Of a DNA stretch of 64,000 bases, positions 18,231-27,041 are shown one piece after another (the stretch's first letter is position 1; every line of letters starts with the position of its first letter). The DNA comes from Balneola sp. GTDB taxonomy: Bacteria > Bacteroidota > Rhodothermia > Balneolales > Balneolaceae. The translations under genes and the position numbers were made by a program. The notes under the pieces were generated by a model that was given only the letters and a program-made list of their open reading frames with translations, searched no databases and had not been told where the DNA came from. Location of the stretch: NCBI GenBank assembly GCA_002694685.1, contig NZMW01000004.1, positions 740,632-804,631 of the forward strand. The letters run 5' to 3'.

Positions 18231-18770
18231 ATGAAACTCTTTAATTACTTCTTCAAAAGCCTTTTTTTTATATCAATTATTGCAACTGGTTTTCTGAAAG
18301 CTCAGCCCGTTGATGAAAAAAAAGCTCTAAAAGTTATTGGAATTTGGGAAGTAAAAGGAGATACAATGATAACCTGGATTAGAAATCATGAAAGTTATTT
18401 AACGATATCCTTTACCTATGAGCCACCCGTTTTAATTCGTTCTACTAATCCTAGAGTTCGGTTCAGCTTTATTGATAGTTCATTTTCGGCTAAAGATGCT
18501 GAAGATCTTGATGTATTAAATATGGAACACCGCTTCTCAACTTTACAGCAGTTTGATCTGATATCCAGAAGTGTAGAGAGCAGTTTTAAAGGCAGTACAA
18601 GGTCTCTTGAATATCAAAGTGTTCACGAGGTTATTTGTGTGAAGAACAGTACGACTGATGAAATTACTTATGAGTTTTATAACGGCGATTTCAAAAAGCA
18701 ATATTACAAGTACACTATAGATTCCAGAGGCATAGGAGAGGCAATTAAATATATTGCCTGCAAGGAATAG
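18231..18770 (+). CDS. Secreted protein of unknown function
   Basis: 179 residues with a signal peptide (about 1-24, ending FLKAQ). The mature part is mixed beta/alpha with no Cys-rich, catalytic or repeat motif that I recognise. It includes a lipocalin-like opening (KVIGIWEVKGDTMITWIRN), but that is too short to assign. The gene is AT-rich and isolated: about 240 bases of empty sequence precede it and it converges with the lipoprotein gene ending 5 bases downstream. Start ATG 18231 gives a complete signal peptide. Confidence 0.65.
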   Translation: MKLFNYFFKSLFFISIIATGFLKAQPVDEKKALKVIGIWEVKGDTMITWIRNHESYLTISFTYEPPVLIRSTNPRVRFSFIDSSFSAKDAEDLDVLNMEHRFSTLQQFDLISRSVESSFKGSTRSLEYQSVHEVICVKNSTTDEITYEFYNGDFKKQYYKYTIDSRGIGEAIKYIACKE

Positions 18771-18775
18771 CCAGA

Positions 18776-19318
18776 TCAGTTTGTGCGTTTAACCACCGTA
18801 CCTTCAACTTTAATATCCACTGCGGCAGGAGTAAAGAGAGCGGCCAGTGTTGACCCGGCGGCAATGGCGGTAAATTCAGGACGGTGATCTGAATCTGAAA
18901 TGGCTAAAAAAGTAAATAAGGCAGAGGCTGAAATCGTAATCACCTTTGAAAACCATAGAAGCCCATTTTTCCCGGACGGATTATTAATAGAGATTTTCAG
19001 GTTGGTGATGGCATCGCCATTTTCTTTTTCAATGATTTTATTGAGCCGATTAGAAATGTCTTCGCTGTTTCGGATTTCTATCCAGGAAGAAACTCCCCAT
19101 TTAGTGAAAGTGAAGCTGAAGTCTTTGAGTTCTTCATAACTACCGGAAACCACAAGTTCGTCATTTGAGTTATAGAAGCTGTGTGTATATGAAACCGGGT
19201 GATCGACTTCTTTGGCAGTAACAGCAACGGTAGCGCCTACGGAACATCCGTTCAAAAAAACGAGTGTTGGCATCAAGAGTATCAAAAGCACGAAATGCAT
19301 GCGACTAGTCATCATCAT
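18776..19318 (-). CDS. Predicted lipoprotein of unknown function
   Basis: 180 residues. A signal peptide ends in the lipobox LNGC (Cys about residue 25), so the protein is lipid-anchored. A glycine/alanine-rich hydrophobic region near residues 125-165 (ITISASALFTFLAIS and ASTLAALFTPAAV type) may be a membrane hairpin. Three consecutive ATG codons start the frame at 19318, and they overlap the end of the upstream lipoprotein gene by 14, 11 or 8 bases depending on which is used. This tight overlap marks a two-gene unit. No family is recognised. Confidence 0.68.
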   Translation of the reverse strand: MMMTSRMHFVLLILLMPTLVFLNGCSVGATVAVTAKEVDHPVSYTHSFYNSNDELVVSGSYEELKDFSFTFTKWGVSSWIEIRNSEDISNRLNKIIEKENGDAITNLKISINNPSGKNGLLWFSKVITISASALFTFLAISDSDHRPEFTAIAAGSTLAALFTPAAVDIKVEGTVVKRTN

Positions 19319-19811
19319 TGTCCTCCGTACTTTCTTTACTTTCTTTGTTGATGGTATAAACTACGCCGGTATAGTGAATTTTTTCGGTAGAATATTCTCC
19401 ACCTTCCGATTCCCCGCCCGTGATGGCTCCGGCAATCATAGTTCTCAGAAAAGCCCAAAATGTGACCCCTCTTTCAACTTTCACCTCAACTAATCCATCT
19501 GCAATAAAGTGATCAGGGTGGTCATCAAGCGACTTGTAGATAGTGGCACTTAGGTTTTCTTCGAGATATTCATCTCCACCCATCGTTACGCTCAAGCTGG
19601 CGTTGTCAGACTCAGAATAGATGGCATCCTCAGAATGTTGCTTATAATAACCGGAAATAATACCCAGCGTATCAGCTCCTGCAGTTGTATGATGCGGACC
19701 AAATTGAATGGGCTGGGATTCGGTATCAAACTCAAGAGTATGCCAGGTCTTGCACCCGGAAAACCCCACAAGTAAGCCAGCCAGCAATAGGGTTGAGATA
19801 AGCTTATTCAT
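19305..19811 (-). CDS. Predicted lipoprotein of unknown function
   Basis: 168 residues with a lipoprotein signal peptide ending FSGC (Cys about residue 20). The mature part is rich in acidic and Ser/Thr residues, with a short hydrophobic segment around FWAFLRTMIAGAITGG and a very acidic C-terminus (STEDNDDD). The next gene starts inside its last codons. The shared size, lipoboxes and overlap suggest the two lipoproteins act together at the cell envelope, but no family or function is recognised. The 274 bases upstream, to pdxB, hold no visible gene. Confidence 0.68.
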   Translation of the reverse strand: MNKLISTLLLAGLLVGFSGCKTWHTLEFDTESQPIQFGPHHTTAGADTLGIISGYYKQHSEDAIYSESDNASLSVTMGGDEYLEENLSATIYKSLDDHPDHFIADGLVEVKVERGVTFWAFLRTMIAGAITGGESEGGEYSTEKIHYTGVVYTINKESKESTEDNDDD

Positions 19812-20085
19812 ATGCAGGAGTGAAGGTTAGAATGAAATGCCTAACCTGATTATGCAAAAAAATTGGAAATTTTGCTACTGCTTATAGTAACTCAGGTAAG
19901 ACTTTTCGCAAGGATGACAAAACGGTCATCAGGGGCAGCTGCAGGTCTGAATACCTTTGCTGGTTTATGATCTTGACCAAAAAGTATTTCAAGGCTTTTA
20001 AGCCAAAAAGAGTAAACACATACCAGATAGGCTTATAGATTGATCGGAAATAGATAAGGAAAGCACTTCAAAGCTGCAGCAAAGG

Positions 20086-21198
20086 TTAAAAACCCTGAAT
20101 ACCAATTTTTTTCAATTCAGGAAACTCATCCAATAATCCTTGTCGTATTCTTAGAGAACTATATTCAAACCGATAGGGCCATTCATTCCGAAGATTGCGA
20201 AACAGGACTTTTCTGTCCGGTCGGCCAATTAAATCTCTAAGTGCCTTGTCATATCCTAAGATAGGATGGAGGCGGGTTATGATTTTGGTGAGATCATACT
20301 GTATATGGGCCAAATCTTCAGTCCGGGGAGGTATTTGATAGTTCAGGGAGCCGGAGGATAATTCAAAAAAGTCAGCCATCTGATCACAGATCATTTTAGT
20401 AGCATTAACTTTGGCTTGTTCAGAATAGCCGGCAATATGAGGGGTTGCTATAAATGCGTGTTTAGCCACTTCTGTATTGAAATCAGGCTCACCTTCCCAA
20501 ACATCCAGCACGTAGTTTTTGACCCTGCCTTCCACATACGCTTTCATTAAAGCTATTTCGTTAATCACACCACCCCGCGCAGCATTGATAACTAGTTTAT
20601 ATGATCGGTTTGATAGTTTCTCCTCATTCAGCCAGTGGAATGTAGAGTACTTGCCTTTTTTATTGAATGGTACGTGAAATGTAAGAATCTCAGCTCCTAG
20701 TACTTCATTAAGAGAAGCAGATGTAAATTCAGCCTCTCTTTCTTCACGGGGAGGGTCATACTCAATGCATTCAATGCCGAAATCTTGCAAGAGCTCTGAT
20801 ACTGCAGAACCAGCTTTGCCAACTCCAATCACCCCAACTTTACCAAAAGGCGTATTCGGTTGATGTTTTTCTTTCCAGAGCAAAAGTGAGGTCATCACAT
20901 ATTCAGCAACCGTTCTGGCGTTACACCCATTGGAACTGGCCAGGGTAATACCTTTGCCTTCCAGGTACTCATTATCCAGATGATCGGTGCCGGAAGAAGC
21001 CGTACCTATAAACTTTAATTGATTGGGCGGGCTTGGGAAAGTGTCTTCATTCAGATGGGAAACGGTTCGAACAATTAAGGCATCGGCTTGATTTAGATCA
21101 GGAATCCCTTCTGAAAGATTATGAGTTGAGAGTTTACATTCTGAAGGAATGAGTTCCTCAATTTTATACAGATTTTGGTCAGCTGCAACGTATATCAA
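20086..21198 (-). CDS. pdxB: Erythronate-4-phosphate dehydrogenase
   Basis: Oxidises 4-phosphoerythronate in the DXP-independent branch of pyridoxal phosphate synthesis. 370 residues, matching PdxB length and domain order of the D-2-hydroxyacid dehydrogenase family. Motifs: IGTASSGTDHLD, SSNGCNARTVAEY, the Rossmann loop GVIGVGKAGSAV, the catalytic Arg in INAARGGVINE, the Glu in LDVWEGEPD and the His in ATPHIAGYS. A C-terminal PdxB dimerisation region follows. SSNGCNA and PHIAGYS separate it from generic 2-hydroxyacid dehydrogenases. The start is TTG at 21198; residues MIYVAAD form the first beta strand, so the start is well supported. It is divergent from the phosphorylase gene 52 bases away. 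Confidence 0.9.
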   Translation of the reverse strand: MIYVAADQNLYKIEELIPSECKLSTHNLSEGIPDLNQADALIVRTVSHLNEDTFPSPPNQLKFIGTASSGTDHLDNEYLEGKGITLASSNGCNARTVAEYVMTSLLLWKEKHQPNTPFGKVGVIGVGKAGSAVSELLQDFGIECIEYDPPREEREAEFTSASLNEVLGAEILTFHVPFNKKGKYSTFHWLNEEKLSNRSYKLVINAARGGVINEIALMKAYVEGRVKNYVLDVWEGEPDFNTEVAKHAFIATPHIAGYSEQAKVNATKMICDQMADFFELSSGSLNYQIPPRTEDLAHIQYDLTKIITRLHPILGYDKALRDLIGRPDRKVLFRNLRNEWPYRFEYSSLRIRQGLLDEFPELKKIGIQGF

Positions 21199-21250
21199 AA
21201 AGTCCTGTTTGAAATGAGAAATAAAGTTTTATAGTGTCTATACTTGAACC

Positions 21251-22594
21251 ATGGACACAAAATACAATATAGTATCACTTATACGCAAAAAGCGAGACGG
21301 GAAAACGCTGGAGAAAGAAGAAATTCAGCATCTCATTAACTTGTACACCGCTGATGAAATCCCTGATTACCAGATCAGTGCCTTTTTAATGGCGGCTTTT
21401 CTGAACGGGATGAATGATGAGGAATCGGCAGCTTTTACAGAAGCTATGCTCCATTCCGGTGAAATTGTTGACTTATCCCATGTAAAAGGTAAGAAAGTAG
21501 ATAAGCACTCAACCGGGGGAGTGGGAGATAAACTCTCGCTCATTTTAGCTCCTGTTGTTGCTTCAGCCGGTGTTCCGGTCCCAATGATTTCAGGACGAGG
21601 CTTAGGACATACGGGTGGGACGCTTGATAAACTGGAATCCATCCCAGGTTTTAATGTGGATATGGATTTGGCCAGATATAAAGAAATTATTGGGAAACAT
21701 GACTTGGTACTGGCTGGTCAGACCAAAGAAATAGCCCCAGCCGATAAACGCTTGTATGCTCTTCGGGATGTTACAGCCACGGTAGAATCTATTCCGCTTA
21801 TTGCCGGAAGTATCATGAGTAAGAAGCTTGCTGAAGGAATTGATGCTTTGGTTCTGGACGTGAAGGCAGGCTCCGGCGCCTTCATGAAAACAACAGAAGA
21901 TGCCATTAAACTTGGGGAAGCTTTAGTAGGGATTGGAACTCAGTTTGAGAAAGAGACCATCGCCTACATTACGAACATGAATCAGCCACTGGGATATAAA
22001 ATTGGTAATTGGCTGGAAGTGGAAGAGTGCATTGATGCCATGCATGGGGACGGTCCAGATGACATTATGGAGATAACCCACCTGTTGTCAGGGACGATGA
22101 TTTATCTGGGCGGAAAAGCAAAAGATGTTTCAGAAGGTATTGAAATCAGCAAAAAACAAATTGAAAGCGGTGCGGCCTTTCAGAAATGGCTGGATATTGT
22201 AGAAGAGCAAGGTGGTGATGTGGAAATGATTAAATCACCCGAAAATTATCCAATAGCTAAATATGAGTTTGAGATTAAGTCTGACAAAGACGGTTACGTA
22301 TCTGAGATGGATTCCTTTGAAATTGGGATGGCATCTGTAGAAATGGGAGCTGGACGAAAAACCAAAGAAGATGATGTAGATCCGCAGGCAGGAATTATCC
22401 TCAAAAAGAAAATTGGTGATAAAATCACTAAAGGTGAAACAATTTTGGCTGGTTATACGAACAAGCCATCAGCAATAGAGGCTGCAAGCGATCAATTATT
22501 CGGGGCAGTTACTATTGCGAACACTAAACCCGAGGCAGTGCATTTGGTGAGTCATACAATTGACAAAAAAGGCAGCAGAGCATTTGAGCTTTAA
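21251..22594 (+). CDS. Pyrimidine-nucleoside (thymidine) phosphorylase
   Basis: Cleaves pyrimidine nucleosides with phosphate in salvage. 447 residues, typical of Pdp/DeoA. Clear motifs: DKHSTGGVGDKLSLILAPVVAS (phosphate-binding), SGRGLGHTGGTLDKLESIPG, the SIMSKKLAEG segment and DVKAGSGAFMKT. The C-terminal pyrimidine-phosphorylase domain covers about residues 345-420. Sequence does not settle thymidine-only (DeoA) against broad uridine/thymidine (Pdp) specificity, so no symbol is given. Start ATG 21251. It precedes the pspA operon by 76 bases on the same strand and could be cotranscribed, with no functional link apparent. Confidence 0.93.
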   Translation: MDTKYNIVSLIRKKRDGKTLEKEEIQHLINLYTADEIPDYQISAFLMAAFLNGMNDEESAAFTEAMLHSGEIVDLSHVKGKKVDKHSTGGVGDKLSLILAPVVASAGVPVPMISGRGLGHTGGTLDKLESIPGFNVDMDLARYKEIIGKHDLVLAGQTKEIAPADKRLYALRDVTATVESIPLIAGSIMSKKLAEGIDALVLDVKAGSGAFMKTTEDAIKLGEALVGIGTQFEKETIAYITNMNQPLGYKIGNWLEVEECIDAMHGDGPDDIMEITHLLSGTMIYLGGKAKDVSEGIEISKKQIESGAAFQKWLDIVEEQGGDVEMIKSPENYPIAKYEFEIKSDKDGYVSEMDSFEIGMASVEMGAGRKTKEDDVDPQAGIILKKKIGDKITKGETILAGYTNKPSAIEAASDQLFGAVTIANTKPEAVHLVSHTIDKKGSRAFEL

Positions 22595-22670
22595 GTTGCT
22601 TGAAATACACTAATAATCGGTTAATTTAGTTGGTAGTTTAAACAGGGCATTTAAAATAAAGGAAAGTATT

Positions 22671-23423
22671 ATGTTTCAACGATTTATCCGTGCTATAAAA
22701 TCTATGTTCGGTGGTTTGATAAGCTCAATGGAAGATCCAAAACTCATTCTTGAGCAAAACATTCGGGATTTGAACGATCAAATTCCTCAAATGAATGAAA
22801 ACATTGCGACGGTAAAAGCTAATCTGTTGATGCTCCAAAAGGAGATGAATCGCAATGAAAAAGCGATACAGGATTTAACAGCTAAGGTTAAGTCAGCCAT
22901 TCAGGCCGACCGTGATGATATCGCAGAGGGATACGCTCTTCAGCTTGAAAAAGCCAAGGAGAATTACGCACACACCAAAGATCAGCTTCAGTTTGCAGAT
23001 AGAGCATACGAGAAAGCGATTAAGGTGAAAAAAGTATTTATGCGCGAAAAAGATCGCAAGATCCAGGAAGCTAAAGAAGCTCTTCGTGCAAGCGAGCGCT
23101 CAGAATGGCAAGCTAAAATTGCGGATACGCTGGAACAATTCGAAGTGGGCGGTATTGATCAAACCCATGACGAAATGATTAATCGTATCAACGAGCAGTC
23201 TGCCAAGAATGAAGCCCGTATGGAAATTGCTTTAGACAGCATTGATACGGAAACCATGGAAATTGAGGCAAATGCTGAGAAAATCAGAGCGAAGTCTTTG
23301 GTAGAGCAGTTCAAGATGGAAATGGGCGATAAAAGTGGTTCTATCAATATTGACGAGGAAGAACCAGCAAAAGAGAAAGACAGCTCTAAGACGGTTGGCA
23401 ATAAAGAAAAAAGCAGTTCATAG
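22671..23423 (+). CDS. pspA: PspA/IM30 family membrane-stress protein
   Basis: 250 residues. An N-terminal amphipathic helix (FQRFIRAIKSMFGGLISSM) is followed by the PspA start signature MEDPKLILEQNIRDL and then almost continuous coiled-coil helices to about residue 215. The tail is Ser/Lys/Glu-rich and ends KTVGNKEKSSS. PspA/IM30 proteins are the bacterial relatives of ESCRT-III; they polymerise on stressed inner membranes and stabilise or remodel them (established knowledge). ATG 22671 follows an AAAGGAAAG site. The next gene, nine bases on, encodes a protein matching the C-terminal half of this one, so the operon carries a full-length and a shortened paralogue. Confidence 0.92.
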   Translation: MFQRFIRAIKSMFGGLISSMEDPKLILEQNIRDLNDQIPQMNENIATVKANLLMLQKEMNRNEKAIQDLTAKVKSAIQADRDDIAEGYALQLEKAKENYAHTKDQLQFADRAYEKAIKVKKVFMREKDRKIQEAKEALRASERSEWQAKIADTLEQFEVGGIDQTHDEMINRINEQSAKNEARMEIALDSIDTETMEIEANAEKIRAKSLVEQFKMEMGDKSGSINIDEEEPAKEKDSSKTVGNKEKSSS

Positions 23424-23432
23424 GACATAGCC

Positions 23433-23912
23433 ATGAGCAGCAAAAGTGAACAAGAACGCGAACGCCTGAAAGAAGAATACAAAGAGCATTATCGGCGTAT
23501 TAAAGAGGCAAAGGAACGTCTTAAAAGAACGGAGCAGAAAGGTAAAATTGCGAAAGCAGTTGAGAATATGAACTCTGATAACCTGCTTGAGTCGGTTGAT
23601 GAGTTCTTGGGTAAAGTCCGTGATAAAGTTACTCACGTGGAAGCCCGCCTTGATGTTGCTATGGACAGTCTTGATGACGACGATTCTGAAATCAGCAATA
23701 AAGTGAAGCAGGAAGAGCTGGATGAAGAACTCAAAAAGCAGAAGGCTAAACAGACCCTAAAGCAGGTGAAAGCTGAAATGGGTATGTTATATAATGAGAT
23801 TGAGAAACATGCCGATGAAATTCGTACAGAGAAAACCATTGGTAACAAAAAGTCACCTTCCGACAGCGCTGACTCCAAAAGCACCGATAATTCATCAGAG
23901 CCCAACAAATGA
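23433..23912 (+). CDS. Shortened PspA paralogue, coiled-coil protein
   Basis: 159 residues, almost wholly charged coiled coil. It aligns with the C-terminal half of the preceding PspA: EAKERLKRTEQ...KIAKAVE corresponds to EAKEALRASER...KIADTLE, EARLDVAMDSLD to EARMEIALDSID, KQVKAEMG to EQFKMEMG, and the tails share KT(V/I)GNK. It lacks the amphipathic helix 0 and the first helical hairpin, so it could not insert into membrane like full PspA. It may cap or modulate PspA polymers (inference). The start lies nine bases after the pspA stop, and its stop overlaps the next start codon (ATGA), so all three genes are coupled. Confidence 0.8.
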   Translation: MSSKSEQERERLKEEYKEHYRRIKEAKERLKRTEQKGKIAKAVENMNSDNLLESVDEFLGKVRDKVTHVEARLDVAMDSLDDDDSEISNKVKQEELDEELKKQKAKQTLKQVKAEMGMLYNEIEKHADEIRTEKTIGNKKSPSDSADSKSTDNSSEPNK

Positions 23913-24796
23913 GTAATGACGAGCTAAACATCAACTATACCCGCGAAGCTTTTATGAACCCTATTAATTTAGGTGTTCTTCTGGTTTCTACATTGACGGC
24001 CTTTTTCATGTCAGGGTTAGGAGATGTCTCCAGTTTACTTTTAACATCGGTATTCGGTCTCGAGCTGATGTACCTCGGTATAGTTCCAAAATTGCCCCGT
24101 TTCCGCAAAAAACTGGAGCTTAAGAAAATCAAGGAACGCCATGCTGCTAATAACGAGAAAGAGCTGTTTCAGTCATTGGATACCAAATCTCAAAAGCGAT
24201 TCTTGGTCCTTAAGCATCTAGCCAAACTTGTTCAGGAAAACTTCGAGAAGCTTCCGTACAGCTCACAGGGATTATTAGACAACATCGGGAAGAAAATTGA
24301 TGAGCTCCTGGGTAATTACCTGACCCTTCTTGATTTAATTAAACGCTATGAAGTTTATCTGAATACGTCACTGGAAAGCAACCTGAAAGAGGAAGTGGTG
24401 CGTCAGATTGAAGAAATTAAAACACTGGATTCAGAGAAGCTGAAACGCACAAAAGCACGTCGCGTTGCCATCATGCAAAAGCGACTCAAGAAGTTTAATG
24501 TAGCAAAAGAGAAATATCTGGTTTGTGAAACACATCTTGAAACCATCGAAGATGCGGTCAGGTACATCTATGAGCAGTCTATGACCATGAGCAACCCGGA
24601 AGAAATTGGTTTCCAGCTGGATAACTTACTCACTGAAGTAGAAGAAACTTCACAATTGATTGACGACTTAGATCAGGATATTTTACCTGAGTACACAACC
24701 GAATGGGAAAAAGATCTGGATTTTGATTCGATTTTGGATGACCTGACCGGTGAAGTGGAAACGGAAATTAAACCTGCTAAAAAAGTCAAAGAATAA
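23909..24796 (+). CDS. Membrane-anchored coiled-coil protein of the PspA operon
   Basis: 295 residues. After a short polar N-terminus, a hydrophobic hairpin of two close helices covers about residues 18-62 (LGVLLVSTLTAFFMS...LLLTSVFGLELMYLGIV). The rest is long charged helices (about 70-270), including a Lys/Arg-rich stretch RTKARRVAIMQKRLKKF, and an acidic C-terminus. I know no family name. Its start overlaps the stop of the PspA paralogue by four bases, so it belongs to the same transcript and probably anchors or recruits PspA at the inner membrane (inference). The enoyl-CoA hydratase start follows after three bases. Confidence 0.72.
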   Translation: MSNDELNINYTREAFMNPINLGVLLVSTLTAFFMSGLGDVSSLLLTSVFGLELMYLGIVPKLPRFRKKLELKKIKERHAANNEKELFQSLDTKSQKRFLVLKHLAKLVQENFEKLPYSSQGLLDNIGKKIDELLGNYLTLLDLIKRYEVYLNTSLESNLKEEVVRQIEEIKTLDSEKLKRTKARRVAIMQKRLKKFNVAKEKYLVCETHLETIEDAVRYIYEQSMTMSNPEEIGFQLDNLLTEVEETSQLIDDLDQDILPEYTTEWEKDLDFDSILDDLTGEVETEIKPAKKVKE

Positions 24797-24799
24797 ACT

Positions 24800-25579
24800 A
24801 TGGATTCGACTTACGAAACGCTTCTTTTAGATGTTGATGAAACAGGAATTTGCACGCTTACCATTAATCGCCCGGATAAACTGAATGCTCTTAACAATTT
24901 GGTTTTAGAAGAGCTTGCAGAAGCGGTAGACGCGATCAAGGAAAATTTCAAAATAAAGTCTTTAATAATTACCGGCGCTGGAGAAAAAGGATTTGTAGCC
25001 GGAGCCGATATTAAAGAGTTGAGTTCACTTGATCCTGTTTCCGGACAAAAAGCTTCCCAAAAAGGACAGTCCGTATTTCAAAAAATTGAGGATCTCACCA
25101 TTCCTGTTATAGCAGCCGTTAATGGTTATGCTTTAGGAGGGGGATGTGAATTGGCTATGGCCTGCCATCTCCGTATTGCTTTTGATAAAGCAGCTTTTGG
25201 CTTGCCGGAAGTTAGTTTAGGATTGATTCCTGGCTATGGGGGAACACAGAGACTCACACAGCTTGTAGGTCGTGGTAAAGCTCTGGAGCTTATAATGACG
25301 GGCCGACAGGTTAAGGCAGACGAAGCATATGAAATTGGACTGATTAATCAGGTAACGGAGCATTCTCCTGTTGATGAAGCCAAATCCATGCTGAGTAAGA
25401 TCATGAAGCAAGGGCCGGTAGCTATTAAAAATGCACTGCTTGCTGTTAAAGAGGCTGGTTCAGGATCCGGTTATGAGGAAGAAGCAAAACTTTTTGGAGA
25501 ATTGTGCGGTACTGCTGATTTTAAAGAAGGAACCAGCGCATTTCTTGAAAAAAGAAAAGCTAACTTCTCCGGTAAATAG
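24800..25579 (+). CDS. Enoyl-CoA hydratase/isomerase family protein
   Basis: 259 residues with the crotonase fold. The oxyanion-hole segment is GAGEKGFVAGADIKEL, the second is AAVNGYALGGGCELAMACHLR, and the catalytic Glu pair of hydratases is in FGLPEVSLGLIPGYGGTQRL (both Glu positions retained). This fits a short-chain enoyl-CoA hydratase of fatty-acid or butyrate-type metabolism; the symbol (crt, fadB-like, paaF) cannot be decided. Start ATG 24800 comes three bases after the preceding stop, so it is cotranscribed with the PspA operon. Such tight linkage of a metabolic enzyme to membrane-stress genes may be incidental. Confidence 0.9.
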   Translation: MDSTYETLLLDVDETGICTLTINRPDKLNALNNLVLEELAEAVDAIKENFKIKSLIITGAGEKGFVAGADIKELSSLDPVSGQKASQKGQSVFQKIEDLTIPVIAAVNGYALGGGCELAMACHLRIAFDKAAFGLPEVSLGLIPGYGGTQRLTQLVGRGKALELIMTGRQVKADEAYEIGLINQVTEHSPVDEAKSMLSKIMKQGPVAIKNALLAVKEAGSGSGYEEEAKLFGELCGTADFKEGTSAFLEKRKANFSGK

Positions 25580-25667
25580 AAACTAATATTTGTTGAATGA
25601 AAGACGAACCTCCATCGGGTAGCACATCTTTATTTTTACTGTCACTTAATATCACGGGGATGAAGGA

Positions 25668-26945
25668 ATGTTTGAACTAGGCCTCATCACCTTAACAATT
25701 CTATTAAGTGGGTTCTTTTCAGGGTCAGAAATAGCTTTTGTTACAGCTAATAAACTTAAGCTTGAAGTAGCTTCCAGAAAGAATAATTTCCTTTCCAATT
25801 CCATAGAGTTTTTTACCAGAAAGCCGGAAACTTTTCTGACTACCACCTTAGTGGGAAATAATATCGTAAACGTGCTCTATGCTACGTTCATGGCTATTTT
25901 TTTAGTTGAACCTGTACAAGTTTATTCGGAAGCCTGGTTTGGGTTCATTCCCTCAGAACTAGAGGTTTTGCTGATACAGACCATCATAGCATCGGTTGTT
26001 ATTATGTTGTTCGGCGAGATTTTGCCCAAAGCCATTTTCAGAGCGCTCGCTGATAATATGATTTCAGTGATATCTATACCGCTTCGATTTGCCTACTACA
26101 TATTCAGGCCATTGATTGAAATCTCGAAAGGATCTTCAAATATATTAATTAAGTGGTTGGTTAAAGATGCTGAGGTTGTAGAAAGCTATTATCGACGTCA
26201 GGATGTGGAAATGATCTTTAAAGAGCTTCGCGATGGCGGGGGGAGTGAAGATATTGACGAAGACGATTCAGAGATCCTACATAACGTTTTGGAGCTATCC
26301 AATAAGAGAGTGAAGGATTCGATGATTCCCCGTATTGAAATTGAAGCCGTGGAAAAGGATACGGCAATAGATGAGGTGCTTAACATTTTTATTCAGTCAG
26401 GGCATTCAAAGCTCCCGGTATATCGCGAGTCAATTGACGATGTAATTGGCGTCGTGTTTGCTCATGATTTTTTCCATGTACCCAAGTCTTTAAATGAGAT
26501 TATTCGCCCTGTAAAACTGGTTCCTTCCAGTAAAAAATCCAAGGGCTTATTGACGGAATTTCGTCAGTCTAACATGTCTGTAGCTATTGTTTTGGATGAA
26601 TACGGAGGAACGGCCGGTATGGTGACTATCGAAGATTTGCTGGAAGAAGTAGTTGGAGATATTCAGGACGAATACGATGTGGAAGATGAGATCATGAAGA
26701 AGCTCTCTGAGAATACGTATGTGGTTAGCGGGAATGTCGAGATTCAGGAGCTAATTGATAAATTTAGTGAAATTGAACTCCCACTGGAACCTTCTGAATA
26801 TGATACCGTAGCGGGATTCATAATTAATCATTTAGGGCGGATTCCAAAAGTAAATGAGGAAGTGGTGATTGAGAGTAAAAAATTTATTATCAGTAAAGCC
26901 ACACCAAGCCGCATTGAAACGGTAAAGCTTATTTTAATTGAGTGA
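25668..26945 (+). CDS. CNNM/CorC-HlyC family membrane protein (DUF21-CBS pair)
   Basis: 425 residues. The N-terminal DUF21 (CNNM) membrane domain has three to four helices within about residues 1-150 (including GFFSGSEIAFVTANKLKLE and MLFGEILPKAIFRALADN). Two CBS domains cover about 205-330 (MIPRIEIEAVEKDTAIDEVL and the VLDEYGGTAGMVTIEDLLEEVVGDIQDE region), then a C-terminal CorC_HlyC domain ends the protein. The family takes part in Mg2+/Co2+ efflux or resistance; the hemolysin label is historical. The start follows a GATGAAGG site. It is on the same strand as the PspA operon and AAA+ gene; a strong hairpin separates it from the latter. Confidence 0.92.
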   Translation: MFELGLITLTILLSGFFSGSEIAFVTANKLKLEVASRKNNFLSNSIEFFTRKPETFLTTTLVGNNIVNVLYATFMAIFLVEPVQVYSEAWFGFIPSELEVLLIQTIIASVVIMLFGEILPKAIFRALADNMISVISIPLRFAYYIFRPLIEISKGSSNILIKWLVKDAEVVESYYRRQDVEMIFKELRDGGGSEDIDEDDSEILHNVLELSNKRVKDSMIPRIEIEAVEKDTAIDEVLNIFIQSGHSKLPVYRESIDDVIGVVFAHDFFHVPKSLNEIIRPVKLVPSSKKSKGLLTEFRQSNMSVAIVLDEYGGTAGMVTIEDLLEEVVGDIQDEYDVEDEIMKKLSENTYVVSGNVEIQELIDKFSEIELPLEPSEYDTVAGFIINHLGRIPKVNEEVVIESKKFIISKATPSRIETVKLILIE

Positions 26946-26963
26946 AAAAGTAGCAAAGTTGTC

Positions 26964-27018
26964 GAGTGAAAAAGTGACAGAGTTATCTTCACTTTGTAAC
27001 TCTGTCACTTTTTCACTC
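26964..27018. repeat. Perfect 22-bp inverted repeat (hairpin) between corC-like and AAA+ genes
   Basis: The arms 26964-26985 and 26997-27018 are perfectly complementary over 22 bases (starting GAGTGAAAAAGTGACAG) with an 11-base loop. The left arm is also preceded by a partial direct copy (GTGAAAAAGTAGCAAAGTT at 26942-26960). As RNA it would fold strongly and could act as terminator, processing site or bidirectional repeat; no long U tract follows. Confidence 0.75.
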
Positions 27019-27041
27019 CTTCACTTTGAAACTTATAAGAC

